A stretch of 44,638 bases of DNA from a virus. Location: positions 1-44,638 of the IMG/VR virus record IMGVR_UViG_3300036985_005668; one strand, given 5' to 3'. A model generated the notes under the pieces. It made no database searches. It saw only the letters and a list, made by a program, of their open reading frames with translations, and was not told the origin of the DNA. The translations under genes and the position numbers were made by a program. Positions 14,424 to 21,575 of this stretch are shown here, piece after piece (within the stretch, counting starts at the first letter, position 1; every line of letters begins with the position of its first letter).

Positions 14424-14620
14424 TCTATTACCCTCATTACTTTGAGCCACTTGTTAAAGTGTTTTGTTTTCCAGGCACCTTGACGCACCCAAGAATATAC
14501 TTTTTGAGTATCAAGCGAGGCAATTTCATCGTCGGTCAGACGACCTTCGTGATACATGTCCTCAGCGTAAATGCCCTTTTTGGAGATGCGAACGCGGACT
14601 TGTTCATCCCGTATATTCAT
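14420..14620 (-). CDS. 66-residue hypothetical protein
   Basis: MNIRDEQVRVRISKKGIYAEDMYHEG, then LTDDEIASLDTQKVYSWVRQGAWKTKHFNKWLKV. The N-terminal strand plus a basic, aromatic helical C-terminus looks like a nucleic-acid-binding microdomain. First gene below the promoter at 14647-14675, coupled to the RNA ligase, so it may assist RNA repair. No family recognised. Confidence 0.75.
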   Translation of the reverse strand: MNIRDEQVRVRISKKGIYAEDMYHEGRLTDDEIASLDTQKVYSWVRQGAWKTKHFNKWLKVMRVIE

Positions 14621-14646
14621 TTAGACTCCGTTTTTTCAGTTAATGT

Positions 14647-14675
14647 ATTATAACAGAAACCGGATTTATTGTCAA
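14647..14675 (-). promoter_or_regulatory. Consensus sigma-70 promoter (RNA ligase operon)
   Basis: TTGACA, 17 bp, TATAAT on the minus strand; followed by an AAAAACGGAG leader element. Confidence 0.93.
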
Positions 14676-14676
14676 T

Positions 14677-14982
14677 TCACAGTTTCAGCATGGCCCACAT
14701 TGCCGTCTTTTCCAGATCAGCTTGGAACTCAGGATACACTTCGTCAAGGCGATCCTTGCGAATTTCAGTGTATTCTCTTTCTTTCTTCCGGATCACCTTG
14801 CGTAACTTATCCGAATCAGTGACCAATAGCGTTGACAACTTTTTACCACGGCGGCCCCAAAAAGTCAGCACATTGCATTTCCACGACCACGGGTCTGCGT
14901 TCTCATCCAGGTCAATGGCGCCCCACACTTTGTCGTGGTTCTCTTTGGAGTCATAGCAATGACCGATGAATCTGTAGTCCAT
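14677..14982 (-). CDS. WGR-domain-like protein
   Basis: 101 residues. KVWGAIDLDENADPWSW, LTFWGRRGKKLST and a C-terminal helix (KLRKVIRKKEREYTEIRKD) follow the WGR domain order: an N-terminal strand, the W-G-R core, then a basic helix. WGR domains bind DNA ends in PARPs and some phage and bacterial proteins. The rest (DEVYPEFQADLEKTAMWAMLKL) is helical. Its stop is two bases from the next -35 box. The domain call is by pattern only. Confidence 0.68.
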   Translation of the reverse strand: MDYRFIGHCYDSKENHDKVWGAIDLDENADPWSWKCNVLTFWGRRGKKLSTLLVTDSDKLRKVIRKKEREYTEIRKDRLDEVYPEFQADLEKTAMWAMLKL

Positions 14983-14983
14983 A

Positions 14984-15250
14984 TTACGCTTTCAAAATAT
15001 CACAGAGCAACGTTTGTAGGTACGCCGTTTCAGTGGCATCAACAATCTTGTTCATATAGTCACGGAACATATTGGCCCGTTGCTCCTGCTCCGTTTGTGG
15101 ATACTTCGGTGAGATTGGAAATTCAGCAACTTCAGGATGTGAACCGTCGCCCATTTCAGCGACCGTCGTAGCATCGGTGACGAAAAATCTGGTCATTTTG
15201 CCGGTGTTGGTGTTTGTGCTGGAACAAACAATGTATCTATTCAGTTTCAT
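14984..15250 (-). CDS. 88-residue hypothetical protein
   Basis: MKLNRYIVCSSTNTNTGKMTRFFVTDATTVAEMGDG..., then TEQEQRANMFRDYMNKIVDATETAYLQTLL: a strand pair followed by one long helix. Coupled to the zinc-finger gene upstream (GGAG within its 3' end). No family recognised. Confidence 0.75.
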   Translation of the reverse strand: MKLNRYIVCSSTNTNTGKMTRFFVTDATTVAEMGDGSHPEVAEFPISPKYPQTEQEQRANMFRDYMNKIVDATETAYLQTLLCDILKA

Positions 15251-15253
15251 TCT

Positions 15254-15556
15254 TCAATCTCCAGAGTCAATGTGATGCGTGTCGCCGCAATGCTTGCAGA
15301 CATATTTGTGGTAGCAGTTGCTCACCGTTTCGCCTTCGTAAGAGTGAGTGCAAGGCACTCCGTCTTTGTTCAGATTGACCTGACCAGAGGGCTTGCTGAA
15401 CATGTATTGAGCGCCGCAGTTGGTGCAGTCCACAGTGTCGGACTCAGCATGATATCCATACCAGCCATTGCGAACGCCGTAGTCTCGCAGATTGTCAGGG
15501 CAGGGCATGTGCCCGGTGCCATTACAAACAGGACAGGTTCCTTGAGGCTTAGACAT
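15254..15556 (-). CDS. Zinc-finger protein with DnaJ-like CxxCxGxG
   Basis: 100 residues. GTCPVCNGTGHM at residues 7-18 is a DnaJ-type CxxCxGxG half-site; VDCTNCGAQY and YVCKHCGDTHH provide two more CxxC pairs. Two structural zinc sites are likely. Its ATG lies within the 3' end of the preceding microgene (AATGTCTAA). Such zinc proteins are frequent in T4-like early regions; the partner is unknown. Confidence 0.83.
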   Translation of the reverse strand: MSKPQGTCPVCNGTGHMPCPDNLRDYGVRNGWYGYHAESDTVDCTNCGAQYMFSKPSGQVNLNKDGVPCTHSYEGETVSNCYHKYVCKHCGDTHHIDSGD

Positions 15557-15704
15557 TTTTTGCTTTCATTGTGCGTACAGAAAAATATGTGAACTCTGGC
15601 GTCCAGTTGGTATTCCAGCGAATCATCACCTGGACGATCCGAATCCAACCGTTGCGCCAGTTCAGTGACCAGGTAACCTTACCGCGAAGGGAGTGTCGTT
15701 TCAT
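15549..15704 (-). CDS. 51-residue basic Trp-rich microprotein
   Basis: MKRHSLRGKVTWSLNWRNGW then IRIVQVMIRWNTNWTPEF and SVRTMKAKNV: strongly basic with five tryptophans in a strand pattern, as in small nucleic-acid- or membrane-binding proteins. Start overlaps the TGA of the 21-residue ORF; stop overlaps the next ATG. Absent from length-filtered ORF calls. Confidence 0.65.
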   Translation of the reverse strand: MKRHSLRGKVTWSLNWRNGWIRIVQVMIRWNTNWTPEFTYFSVRTMKAKNV

Positions 15705-15766
15705 TTGATTCCGAAAGGCTCATTCAATACATAATCAGGTAGTTCTCTGATTCGTTCATTCATCAT
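15701..15766 (-). CDS. 21-residue remnant of the FGVE family
   Basis: MMNERIRELPDYVLNEPFGIK. The opening MNERIREL equals the N-terminus of the FGVE paralogs and the ORF is coupled at both ends, but it stops after 21 codons. Either a decayed paralog or a coupling leader peptide. Confidence 0.4.
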   Translation of the reverse strand: MMNERIRELPDYVLNEPFGIK

Positions 15767-15950
15767 TCACCCCAAAGTGTTCCTTCATTTCTACACGGTC
15801 CACGGTACGATTGACAAACCTACCACATTCCAGCACGATCAATTCGGCGAAGCGCCCCAGGATGGCCTGTGAGTTATCAACAGGGTCGCCATTAGCAAGG
15901 CACTGCTCCATGACGGCTTTATCAAAAAGATCACTAAATTGCTTGTTCAT
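15756..15950 (-). CDS. FGVE-family small phage protein, paralog 4
   Basis: 64 residues, the shortest intact copy: MNKQFSDLFDKAVMEQC, central RFAELIVLECGRF, C-terminal MKEHFGVNDE. ATGA-coupled directly to paralog 5 upstream, so the two are a tandem duplication that has diverged. Confidence 0.85.
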   Translation of the reverse strand: MNKQFSDLFDKAVMEQCLANGDPVDNSQAILGRFAELIVLECGRFVNRTVDRVEMKEHFGVNDE

Positions 15951-16198
15951 TCTTCAACTCCGAAATGTTTCTTTAACATCATTGCCGCGGTCTCCATAGA
16001 CTGGGCTTGTATTTCACGCCCTTGGAGGGCATCAAGGCGAAACATTTCCGTATGAAATATTTTAACGCCTTCTTTACTAATCAACTCGGCGAACTTGTCG
16101 CACAGTCGCTTCACCTGGTCCATGTCAAGTTTGGTCCATGTTTCAGGAACAGCCTCGTCAAGAGCCTGTTCAAATAAGTTTTCAATTCGTTTGTTCAT
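15947..16198 (-). CDS. FGVE-family small phage protein, paralog 5
   Basis: 83 residues: MNKRIENLFEQALDE, central CDKFAELISKEGVKIF, C-terminal MLKKHFGVEE. Coupled to its downstream paralog (GAATGA) and to the membrane microprotein upstream (AAATGA). Confidence 0.86.
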   Translation of the reverse strand: MNKRIENLFEQALDEAVPETWTKLDMDQVKRLCDKFAELISKEGVKIFHTEMFRLDALQGREIQAQSMETAAMMLKKHFGVEE

Positions 16199-16338
16199 TT
16201 GAAGTATTCCTTGACCTGCGGAAGGGCGAGTATCTCGCGCCGACTGTCAGTGTTTCCATTCATCCAACCGATGAAGTAGCCGATGGTCCCGACTACAGCG
16301 ATAATGCAGACCAGAGAGGTGTAATCAAGTTCAATCAT
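16195..16338 (-). CDS. 47-residue single-pass membrane microprotein
   Basis: MIELDYTSLVCIIAVVGTIGYFIGW then MNGNTDSRREILALPQVKEYFK: one membrane segment with the charged tail outside it. The GYFIG motif and layout repeat in the next gene upstream (16335-16481), so the two look like paralogs. Coupled at both ends. Confidence 0.68.
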   Translation of the reverse strand: MIELDYTSLVCIIAVVGTIGYFIGWMNGNTDSRREILALPQVKEYFK

Positions 16339-16481
16339 TCTGGTGCCTTGCTGATCATGCGGTTATAGTTGTCTTGCCGTTCTGCTTCGCGCCCGACAGT
16401 TAATCCGTGTAACAAACCGATGAAGTAACCGAAACACCCGGTACTAACAGCGAAGCCGATGACAGTGTAAATACTAAACAT
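16335..16481 (-). CDS. 48-residue single-pass membrane microprotein
   Basis: MFSIYTVIGFAVSTGCFGYFIGLLHG then a charged tail (REAERQDNYNRMISKAPE). Starts at MFSIY with AAGGAAT upstream; a longer frame would begin upstream of the promoter -10. Related in layout to 16195-16338. Confidence 0.72.
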   Translation of the reverse strand: MFSIYTVIGFAVSTGCFGYFIGLLHGLTVGREAERQDNYNRMISKAPE

Positions 16482-16506
16482 GTTATTCCTTGATTTCTGA
16501 GTATGT

Positions 16507-16535
16507 ATTATAGCAGATTTGGGTATTATTGTCAA
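16507..16535 (-). promoter_or_regulatory. Consensus sigma-70 promoter
   Basis: TTGACA, 17 bp, TGC-TATAAT on the minus strand; TGA of the gene at 16532-16741 is in the -35 box. Confidence 0.94.
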
Positions 16536-16741
16536 GCCCGGAGCAGATCACAGAACTGATCACGAATGGAGTTCATTTCCTCATAGGAAACGTAGAAATC
16601 GGACCGGGGGTCGTAGTATGCACCCTCTTTGTTGTCATAATACAACACACGACCAGAGAACGAAAAAGGGCCTTCAAGACCCTTACGGGGGCCATAATTG
16701 TCGCGCATGTTATCCATGACGTTCAGAACTTTGTAACCCAT
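16532..16741 (-). CDS. 69-residue hypothetical protein
   Basis: MGYKVLNVMDNMRDNYGPRKGL ... GRVLYYDNKEGAYYDPRSDFYVSYEEM and a helical end (NSIRDQFCDLLRA). A strand-rich core with many tyrosines. Own promoter at 16768-16796; the leader carries the CTTAGAAAGCAACGAAA element and lacks a clear Shine-Dalgarno sequence, as in the gene at 20196. No family recognised. Confidence 0.75.
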   Translation of the reverse strand: MGYKVLNVMDNMRDNYGPRKGLEGPFSFSGRVLYYDNKEGAYYDPRSDFYVSYEEMNSIRDQFCDLLRA

Positions 16742-16767
16742 TTTCGTTGCTTTCTAAGTAAGTGTAT

Positions 16768-16796
16768 ATTATAGCAGAACTTGGATTTAATGTCAA
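16768..16796 (-). promoter_or_regulatory. Consensus sigma-70 promoter
   Basis: TTGACA, 17 bp, TGC-TATAAT on the minus strand, directly below the rIIB terminator. Confidence 0.94.
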
Positions 16797-16801
16797 CCGC
16801 G

Positions 16802-16821
16802 GAAAAAGGCTCCGAAGAGCC
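16802..16821 (-). terminator. Intrinsic terminator after rIIB
   Basis: Minus-strand GGCTC-TTCG-GAGCC hairpin followed by TTTTT, a canonical terminator closing the rIIA-rIIB unit. Confidence 0.9.
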
Positions 16822-16839
16822 GATTCCTACGAGTCCGAT

Positions 16840-17904
16840 TTACTTAACCGGGAAAGGCCATACACTTTGTGGCGTCAGCTTGACAGTCGGTTCCACGAAG
16901 CGATAGCGTTCGTCCATGTCATCGTTACGATCATCCTGACCCTTGTCGTAGCCTTCACGGTAATCTTGATTCGCCTTCTGGTTCCGAGCTACGTTAGTGG
17001 CGTTGAAGTTACCATCACCGAAACCGTCAGAGTAACCACGATAGAAAGCCGTCGAACCCAACTTCGGACCTACTGGGGTCACGACATAAGCCTGACGAGC
17101 CGCTGCTCGGATAGCATCGTTTGTGCGTTGACGACGAGCCTGCTCACTGACCTCGGCATCAGCACGATCATTGCTCATGCCTTGAACCGCGTCAGTGAAT
17201 GCCTTGTCAGGATCCACGTTCAGTTCACCGATCACCTCGTAGCGACAGGTGCGACCCTTCGCATCGTTGTAATCACTCGGGATCGAAACCACATCACGCG
17301 GGTTGATCTTCACAATCACTGTGCGTTCGCCGCCGAAGTGAGCCAGGTAGCTCATAGAGCAGAAGTGCAGACCAGCGGAGCAAGTGCGATTCTTGTCGTC
17401 ATCAACCGTGTTACGTTCCATTTCAAGAACCTTGCCGACGCTGTTATCCATCGTGCCACTGTGGCAGTCAAGATAGTCAGCACGAACCTTCTTGTATGCC
17501 AGAAAATGACCATCGGGCGTGATCGGCAGATTGCTCTTTTCCAGAAAGCCGTACAGTTCGTCAACGGAACGCTTGCTCGGGTTGCTCATGAGGTTTTCCA
17601 TGAACAGAACCATCGGCTCAATCGGGAAGCCCTCTTGAAGCATTTGGATCATGCGAGTTGCCAAACCAGTGTTCAGTTCGCGGCCCTTCCACATCAACGT
17701 TTCACCGTTGATTGTGACATTGCCTCGGCCATAGTTCAGCACGACCTTCTTCGGTTCGATTGTGTCTTTGACTGCATCCCAATCACCAGCCTTGATAGCA
17801 GCCAGCACCTTGTCATAGGTGATGTGCGTACGGCTGATGGTATGTGACTTGTTGCCAATAACCACTACGATGTTGGCGCCTTGTACGATGTACGGATAAC
17901 TCAT
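16840..17904 (-). CDS. rIIB: rIIB-like protein
   Basis: 354 residues, larger than T4 rIIB (312). The N-terminal part (YDKVLAAIKAGDWDAVKDTIEPKK) and the core NPSKRSVDELYGFLEKSNLPITPDGHFLAYKKV match the conserved RIIB region found in T4-like phages; CSAGLHFCSMSYL follows. The C-terminal third is Gly/Asp/Arg-rich and looks disordered. T4 rIIA and rIIB act at the membrane to counter Rex-type exclusion. It follows rIIA by 44 nt and ends at a terminator. AAAGGAAA ribosome site. Confidence 0.9.
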   Translation of the reverse strand: MSYPYIVQGANIVVVIGNKSHTISRTHITYDKVLAAIKAGDWDAVKDTIEPKKVVLNYGRGNVTINGETLMWKGRELNTGLATRMIQMLQEGFPIEPMVLFMENLMSNPSKRSVDELYGFLEKSNLPITPDGHFLAYKKVRADYLDCHSGTMDNSVGKVLEMERNTVDDDKNRTCSAGLHFCSMSYLAHFGGERTVIVKINPRDVVSIPSDYNDAKGRTCRYEVIGELNVDPDKAFTDAVQGMSNDRADAEVSEQARRQRTNDAIRAAARQAYVVTPVGPKLGSTAFYRGYSDGFGDGNFNATNVARNQKANQDYREGYDKGQDDRNDDMDERYRFVEPTVKLTPQSVWPFPVK

Positions 17905-17948
17905 TTCATTTCCTTTAAAAGAGACTTTATTCTGTGTCCCACCAGAAC

Positions 17949-20138
17949 TTACACACTTTTGATCGAATCGACCAAATTCACATAGTCAGCAATCGCCAAT
18001 GTGCGATCACGACTACCACTGCGATACCCATCCAAATGGGTCAACATCGGATACCGCTTATAAAGACCACTGACAACTTCTTTCCATTTCTTGATCAGCG
18101 CAGTCGGGTCATCATTCTTCGCTGTGGTGATTTTGTATGCTTTACACAAAAACTCAACAGCCTGACGATACTCATTGCCCTTCGGCGCTTTCACATCCTT
18201 GAACTCATCAATGAACTTTGTGATCGGACTCTTAGCACTGATCATTGAAGTAATATTATACTTCAAAAACGTATCAAAGTCAATAGACTGTTTTACCAAA
18301 CCCATGACATTTTCACTGCCCAGTTTGCTCAGAACAGCAACAACATGCTTGTCCAAATTGACCCAGTTCTTTTGGGTTTTGATGTATTCAATGTCGCCCT
18401 TACGAACACCGTACACCGTTCCCCTGAACACTTCCGAGTTTTTCAGGTGCGTGTGCATCGCCTTTACATCGGTGATTAGTCCGAGAGCCTCAAAGCCCTT
18501 GACCGGCAGATAGTAGTAGGTCGTTTTCTTGTCAAACTCCTCAGCCTTACCACAAGATGCCCAAACCATTTTCTTCTCGTTGGACCAACGGCTGCGGCTG
18601 GCATTGCGTTCTTCCAGTTGAAGAATGGTCACATTCTTTCCGAGCCCGGCAGATCGGGGAGGGAGCAACATGCTGCTGGCCATGCACACACTATTCTGCG
18701 GCGGATTCATCAGGTCCTTCAGGAACTGTGCTTTGTTGATCGGTTGCTTGCGATCAGCAGGTTCCATGACGTAAACGTAACTGTCGGGCAGTTTGCTGTT
18801 TTTCCAGTGGTACTTTGCTCGTTGCAGCGCACCGACTTTGGTATCGTTGAACACCAGACGAGTCGCCATGCTCACCTGAATATTCCACTGCTCCTGCGAA
18901 GTCATATTCGGGCTACCAACTGGTGCATTGGCAGTCGCCGGCTTGATAGTGCGGGCCGATTGGAGCGTCTTGGTATGAGAGAATCCGCGAACGACGATGT
19001 TGTACTTGTTCTTCAGGTCGTCCTGCAACAACTGAAAGGTGTGCAGCGGGTCATACCGATAACGGCCAGATTGGCTGAAATTAACCAGCGTCAGTTTTGT
19101 GTCAGCGGCATACTTGATAGCAGCAGCAGACCAAAGTGATTCACCATATCGCGTGTTCACGTACACAGCACGTTCCCACAGATTTTCAATCTTGTCTGCT
19201 TCAACGGCAATGCGAACGGATAGTTGTGCGCTGACTGCTTCCAACTTGCGCTTGATTGATTCAATTGTGCTTGGAATGTACGAGAGACCTTCACGACTTG
19301 CTTGGAAGTCAAGTTCGCCGATGGCGAAGTGAAGTTCCAGGTTACAGTTCAGCATGTTTTTCAGAGAGTCGCTGAGGGACTTGTCACTGTCGGGAATACT
19401 GATCGGGTACGCAATGTTACCCATGATGGCAGTAGAGGAAGCAGAACGATAACCACTCTTGATGACGTGTGCGCCAGGGATGATGTCTCGGTCAGCATAC
19501 ACAACATCAATGAATCGGAATCCGGACGAACCCGAAACTACCGGACGCAACTTGAAGTAGGTGAACACGTTTTGCGCTTCTTGGGCAAACTTGTTGAAGT
19601 CGTATCGGTCATTCACAGAGAACTGGACCTCGACGCCGTTGGGTTCGTCAGTGTCGTTATCGGTCATCAGAGCGATAGAAGGAACACCTTGTTCATTGAT
19701 AAATGCCGTGTAGATTCGCTTGGACCCATCCTTGTTAGCGGTCACCGTGAAGTTGTCAGTGTACGAGAACGGAGACTTGGAGCCGAGACCGAGCGCACCA
19801 ATGAAAGCATTGGAGTCAGTTTTTGTGGACTCAAAGTAAGTGGTGTAGATGTTGGTGACCTGATCGTGCGACAATCCAGTGCCGTAGTCACGAATTGAGA
19901 ACCAAGGTTCCAGTGAGTTGGGAAGGTGAATGTCGAATGGGGTAGATTCTTTTCCTGCAGCCACGTGACTGTCCACAGCATTGCATGACAATTCGCGGAT
20001 GATTGCTCGGATCTTGTTTGAGTACAGACCAGAACTCAGAATGGAGAATGCCTTGGCCGAATTGCGAATACGAAACTCGCCGATGGCACCGACGTTGCTG
20101 AGGATTGCTTCGTTTTGGGGTGTGTTGTTCAGAATCAT
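17949..20138 (-). CDS. rIIA: rIIA-like GHKL ATPase-fold protein
   Basis: 729 residues, matching T4 rIIA (about 725). The GHKL (Bergerat) fold is visible: RELSCNAVDSH near residue 48-58 (Asn and Asp), IRDYGTGLS near 97 and ALGLGSKSPFSYT near 124 (Gly loops). The rest is long and alpha/beta without recognised motifs. Upstream of rIIB in the same unit. Preceded by TTGACA, 17 bp, TACAAT; no Shine-Dalgarno sequence is seen before the ATG. Role inferred from T4: lysis inhibition and exclusion of Rex-like defence. Confidence 0.92.
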   Translation of the reverse strand: MILNNTPQNEAILSNVGAIGEFRIRNSAKAFSILSSGLYSNKIRAIIRELSCNAVDSHVAAGKESTPFDIHLPNSLEPWFSIRDYGTGLSHDQVTNIYTTYFESTKTDSNAFIGALGLGSKSPFSYTDNFTVTANKDGSKRIYTAFINEQGVPSIALMTDNDTDEPNGVEVQFSVNDRYDFNKFAQEAQNVFTYFKLRPVVSGSSGFRFIDVVYADRDIIPGAHVIKSGYRSASSTAIMGNIAYPISIPDSDKSLSDSLKNMLNCNLELHFAIGELDFQASREGLSYIPSTIESIKRKLEAVSAQLSVRIAVEADKIENLWERAVYVNTRYGESLWSAAAIKYAADTKLTLVNFSQSGRYRYDPLHTFQLLQDDLKNKYNIVVRGFSHTKTLQSARTIKPATANAPVGSPNMTSQEQWNIQVSMATRLVFNDTKVGALQRAKYHWKNSKLPDSYVYVMEPADRKQPINKAQFLKDLMNPPQNSVCMASSMLLPPRSAGLGKNVTILQLEERNASRSRWSNEKKMVWASCGKAEEFDKKTTYYYLPVKGFEALGLITDVKAMHTHLKNSEVFRGTVYGVRKGDIEYIKTQKNWVNLDKHVVAVLSKLGSENVMGLVKQSIDFDTFLKYNITSMISAKSPITKFIDEFKDVKAPKGNEYRQAVEFLCKAYKITTAKNDDPTALIKKWKEVVSGLYKRYPMLTHLDGYRSGSRDRTLAIADYVNLVDSIKSV

Positions 20139-20165
20139 GTTTGATAGGTAATTGATTGAAAAAGA

Positions 20166-20194
20166 ATTGTAGCAGATTTGGTATTTATTGTCAA
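20166..20194 (-). promoter_or_regulatory. Sigma-70 promoter (rIIA-rIIB)
   Basis: TTGACA, 17 bp, TGC-TACAAT on the minus strand. Confidence 0.92.
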
Positions 20195-20195
20195 A

Positions 20196-20678
20196 TCAGC
20201 AGATTTTGATGGTGTGCTTGGGAATGTTGATGGTGAGAGTCACGCCGGTGTCATCGTCGGTACACCGCATTTTGCGCTGCATCCAACCACATCCTACATG
20301 ATTCACCTTGCCCATTTTGACCACAGTCAGACGCCGGACTTCCTTGTTAACTGAGGCATAGATGCTGTCGCCGACAAAAATTTCATGCTCATACTTGTCA
20401 AAGGCGACCACCAGGTCTTCGTAATGTAGTGTGTCACCACAATGCTTCGCAGAAGGGGTCATGCCGTAGGGAAGATCATAAATCGTTCCGGGCGCCGAGG
20501 ATACATATGGAAGGTGTTCATGTGGAACACGCAGACCAAGTTCAGTAATGTAAATTCCGTCGCCGTATTTGCTTGTGTCAGGTTCGCTGTCAGGAGTTGC
20601 CCGGGCGCTACAATGAACGGCATTAAACTCATGCCCTGCGTATTGCCCGGTTTTCATAAGAACTCGCACTTTTGACAT
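20196..20678 (-). CDS. 160-residue hypothetical protein
   Basis: MSKVRVLMKTGQYAGHEFNAVHCSARATP..., a central ITELGLRVPHEHLPYVS, and a strand-rich second half (VVAFDKYEHEIFVGDSIYASVNKEVRRLTVVKMG). The GDxIYAxV and VVKMG pieces look like a KOW/SH3-type barrel, but I cannot name a family. Single gene between two consensus promoters; leader lacks a clear Shine-Dalgarno sequence. Confidence 0.75.
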   Translation of the reverse strand: MSKVRVLMKTGQYAGHEFNAVHCSARATPDSEPDTSKYGDGIYITELGLRVPHEHLPYVSSAPGTIYDLPYGMTPSAKHCGDTLHYEDLVVAFDKYEHEIFVGDSIYASVNKEVRRLTVVKMGKVNHVGCGWMQRKMRCTDDDTGVTLTINIPKHTIKIC

Positions 20679-20705
20679 TATTGGTTGCTTTCTGAGTAAG
20701 TATGT

Positions 20706-20734
20706 ATTATAGCAGAATTCGGATTTATTGTCAA
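20706..20734 (-). promoter_or_regulatory. Consensus sigma-70 promoter
   Basis: TTGACA, 17 bp, TGC-TATAAT on the minus strand; leader nearly identical to that below 16768-16796. Confidence 0.94.
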
Positions 20735-20735
20735 A

Positions 20736-20834
20736 TTACCGATAACTTTTCCAAAAGGCGTACACCATAAAAGCCCAGATTCCGAGAATTTCCACCAGGG
20801 CAAAGATGCCCATGATGGTCATGAAAATATTCAT
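20736..20834 (-). CDS. 32-residue single-pass membrane microprotein
   Basis: MNIFMTIMGIFALVEILGIW then AFMVYAFWKSYR: almost entirely one transmembrane helix with a basic C-terminus. Coupled to the gene upstream (GCATGA); stop two bases from a -35 box. Function unknown. Confidence 0.65.
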   Translation of the reverse strand: MNIFMTIMGIFALVEILGIWAFMVYAFWKSYR

Positions 20835-21025
20835 GCGAAGTTGAACTCACGGACCCACTCAAATCGAGTATCTCCGGGAACCCATTTCACTTGCTCTTGG
20901 CGCCGCTTCATCTTGTCAAAGTCGAAGCAAACACAGAACCAACCACGAACGTCAGAGAAGCCAACCTTGTCGGCGTATCGGACGATTTCAACGATTTTAC
21001 CGTTCATCTTTCCTACTACCATCAT
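20831..21025 (-). CDS. 64-residue hypothetical protein
   Basis: MMVVGKMNGKIVEIVRYADKVGFSDVRGWFCVCFDFDKMKRRQEQVKWVPG...: a small beta-barrel-like protein (GKMNGKIVEIV ... WFCVCFDF) ending FEWVREFNFA. GGAG site before the ATG at 21025. No family recognised. Confidence 0.75.
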   Translation of the reverse strand: MMVVGKMNGKIVEIVRYADKVGFSDVRGWFCVCFDFDKMKRRQEQVKWVPGDTRFEWVREFNFA

Positions 21026-21053
21026 GTGTGACTCCTTACCTTATTGAAGTCAC

Positions 21054-21082
21054 AGTATATCAGATTTCGGATTATTTGTCAA
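21054..21082 (-). promoter_or_regulatory. Sigma-70 promoter within the 3' end of the alarmone gene
   Basis: TTGACA, 17 bp, TATACT on the minus strand. The -35 box is coding here (Leu-Asp of the upstream HD protein, whose TAA lies in the spacer). Confidence 0.88.
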
Positions 21083-21518
21083 GTTTGGCTTCGATTTCCG
21101 AATAAAACTTCATGTACTTTGCGATACGGGCAACATCTTTGTCAGTGACACCCTTCAGTCTGCGGATATCGCTGTTGTGCCGCAAGTCTGCCTTTTTGGC
21201 TTTCATGCTGTCAATGTTAGCGAATACGCATTCCTTGTATTCCTCGTAAGTCTGTCCGGGCACCTTTGTCATGCCACGGATGCCAGCGATCACACGTTCT
21301 GACATGCCCTCGTCCCTAAGGTACTTGTATGTAATGTCGGTGTCCTCGATCACATCATGTCCGAGAGCAATACATTGCAATTCCTCATCGTCGGACTTGA
21401 GGTAGTGCATGACCTTGAGTGGGTGAAGAATGTAGGGCAGTCCGCCTTTGTCGTATTGTCCGGCGTGAGCGTTAGTCGCAATGACCAACATCTTAGCAAG
21501 CATTACACCCCTTTTCAT
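21072..21518 (-). CDS. SpoT/Mesh1-like HD-domain protein (possible alarmone hydrolase)
   Basis: 148 residues. NAHAGQYDKGGLPYILHPL (about 16-34), CIALGHDVIEDT (about 49-60) and KKADLRHNSD (about 107-116) reproduce the HD domain of RelA/SpoT and of the small hydrolase Mesh1: H...HD...D metal ligands plus the EDT and LRHNSD signature. No synthetase or regulatory domains are present, so it resembles a stand-alone (p)ppGpp or NADPH phosphohydrolase. Two starts are possible (21518 after GAAAGGG, or 21503 after AAGGGG). Substrate is inferred. Confidence 0.86.
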   Translation of the reverse strand: MKRGVMLAKMLVIATNAHAGQYDKGGLPYILHPLKVMHYLKSDDEELQCIALGHDVIEDTDITYKYLRDEGMSERVIAGIRGMTKVPGQTYEEYKECVFANIDSMKAKKADLRHNSDIRRLKGVTDKDVARIAKYMKFYSEIEAKLDK

Positions 21519-21546
21519 TTTTCGGCCCTTTCTCTATCTATGCTTT

Positions 21547-21575
21547 ATTATAGCAGATTTCGGGTTTATTGTCAA
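21547..21575 (-). promoter_or_regulatory. Consensus sigma-70 promoter
   Basis: TTGACA, 17 bp, TGC-TATAAT on the minus strand; TGA of the methyltransferase gene lies in the -35 box. Confidence 0.94.
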
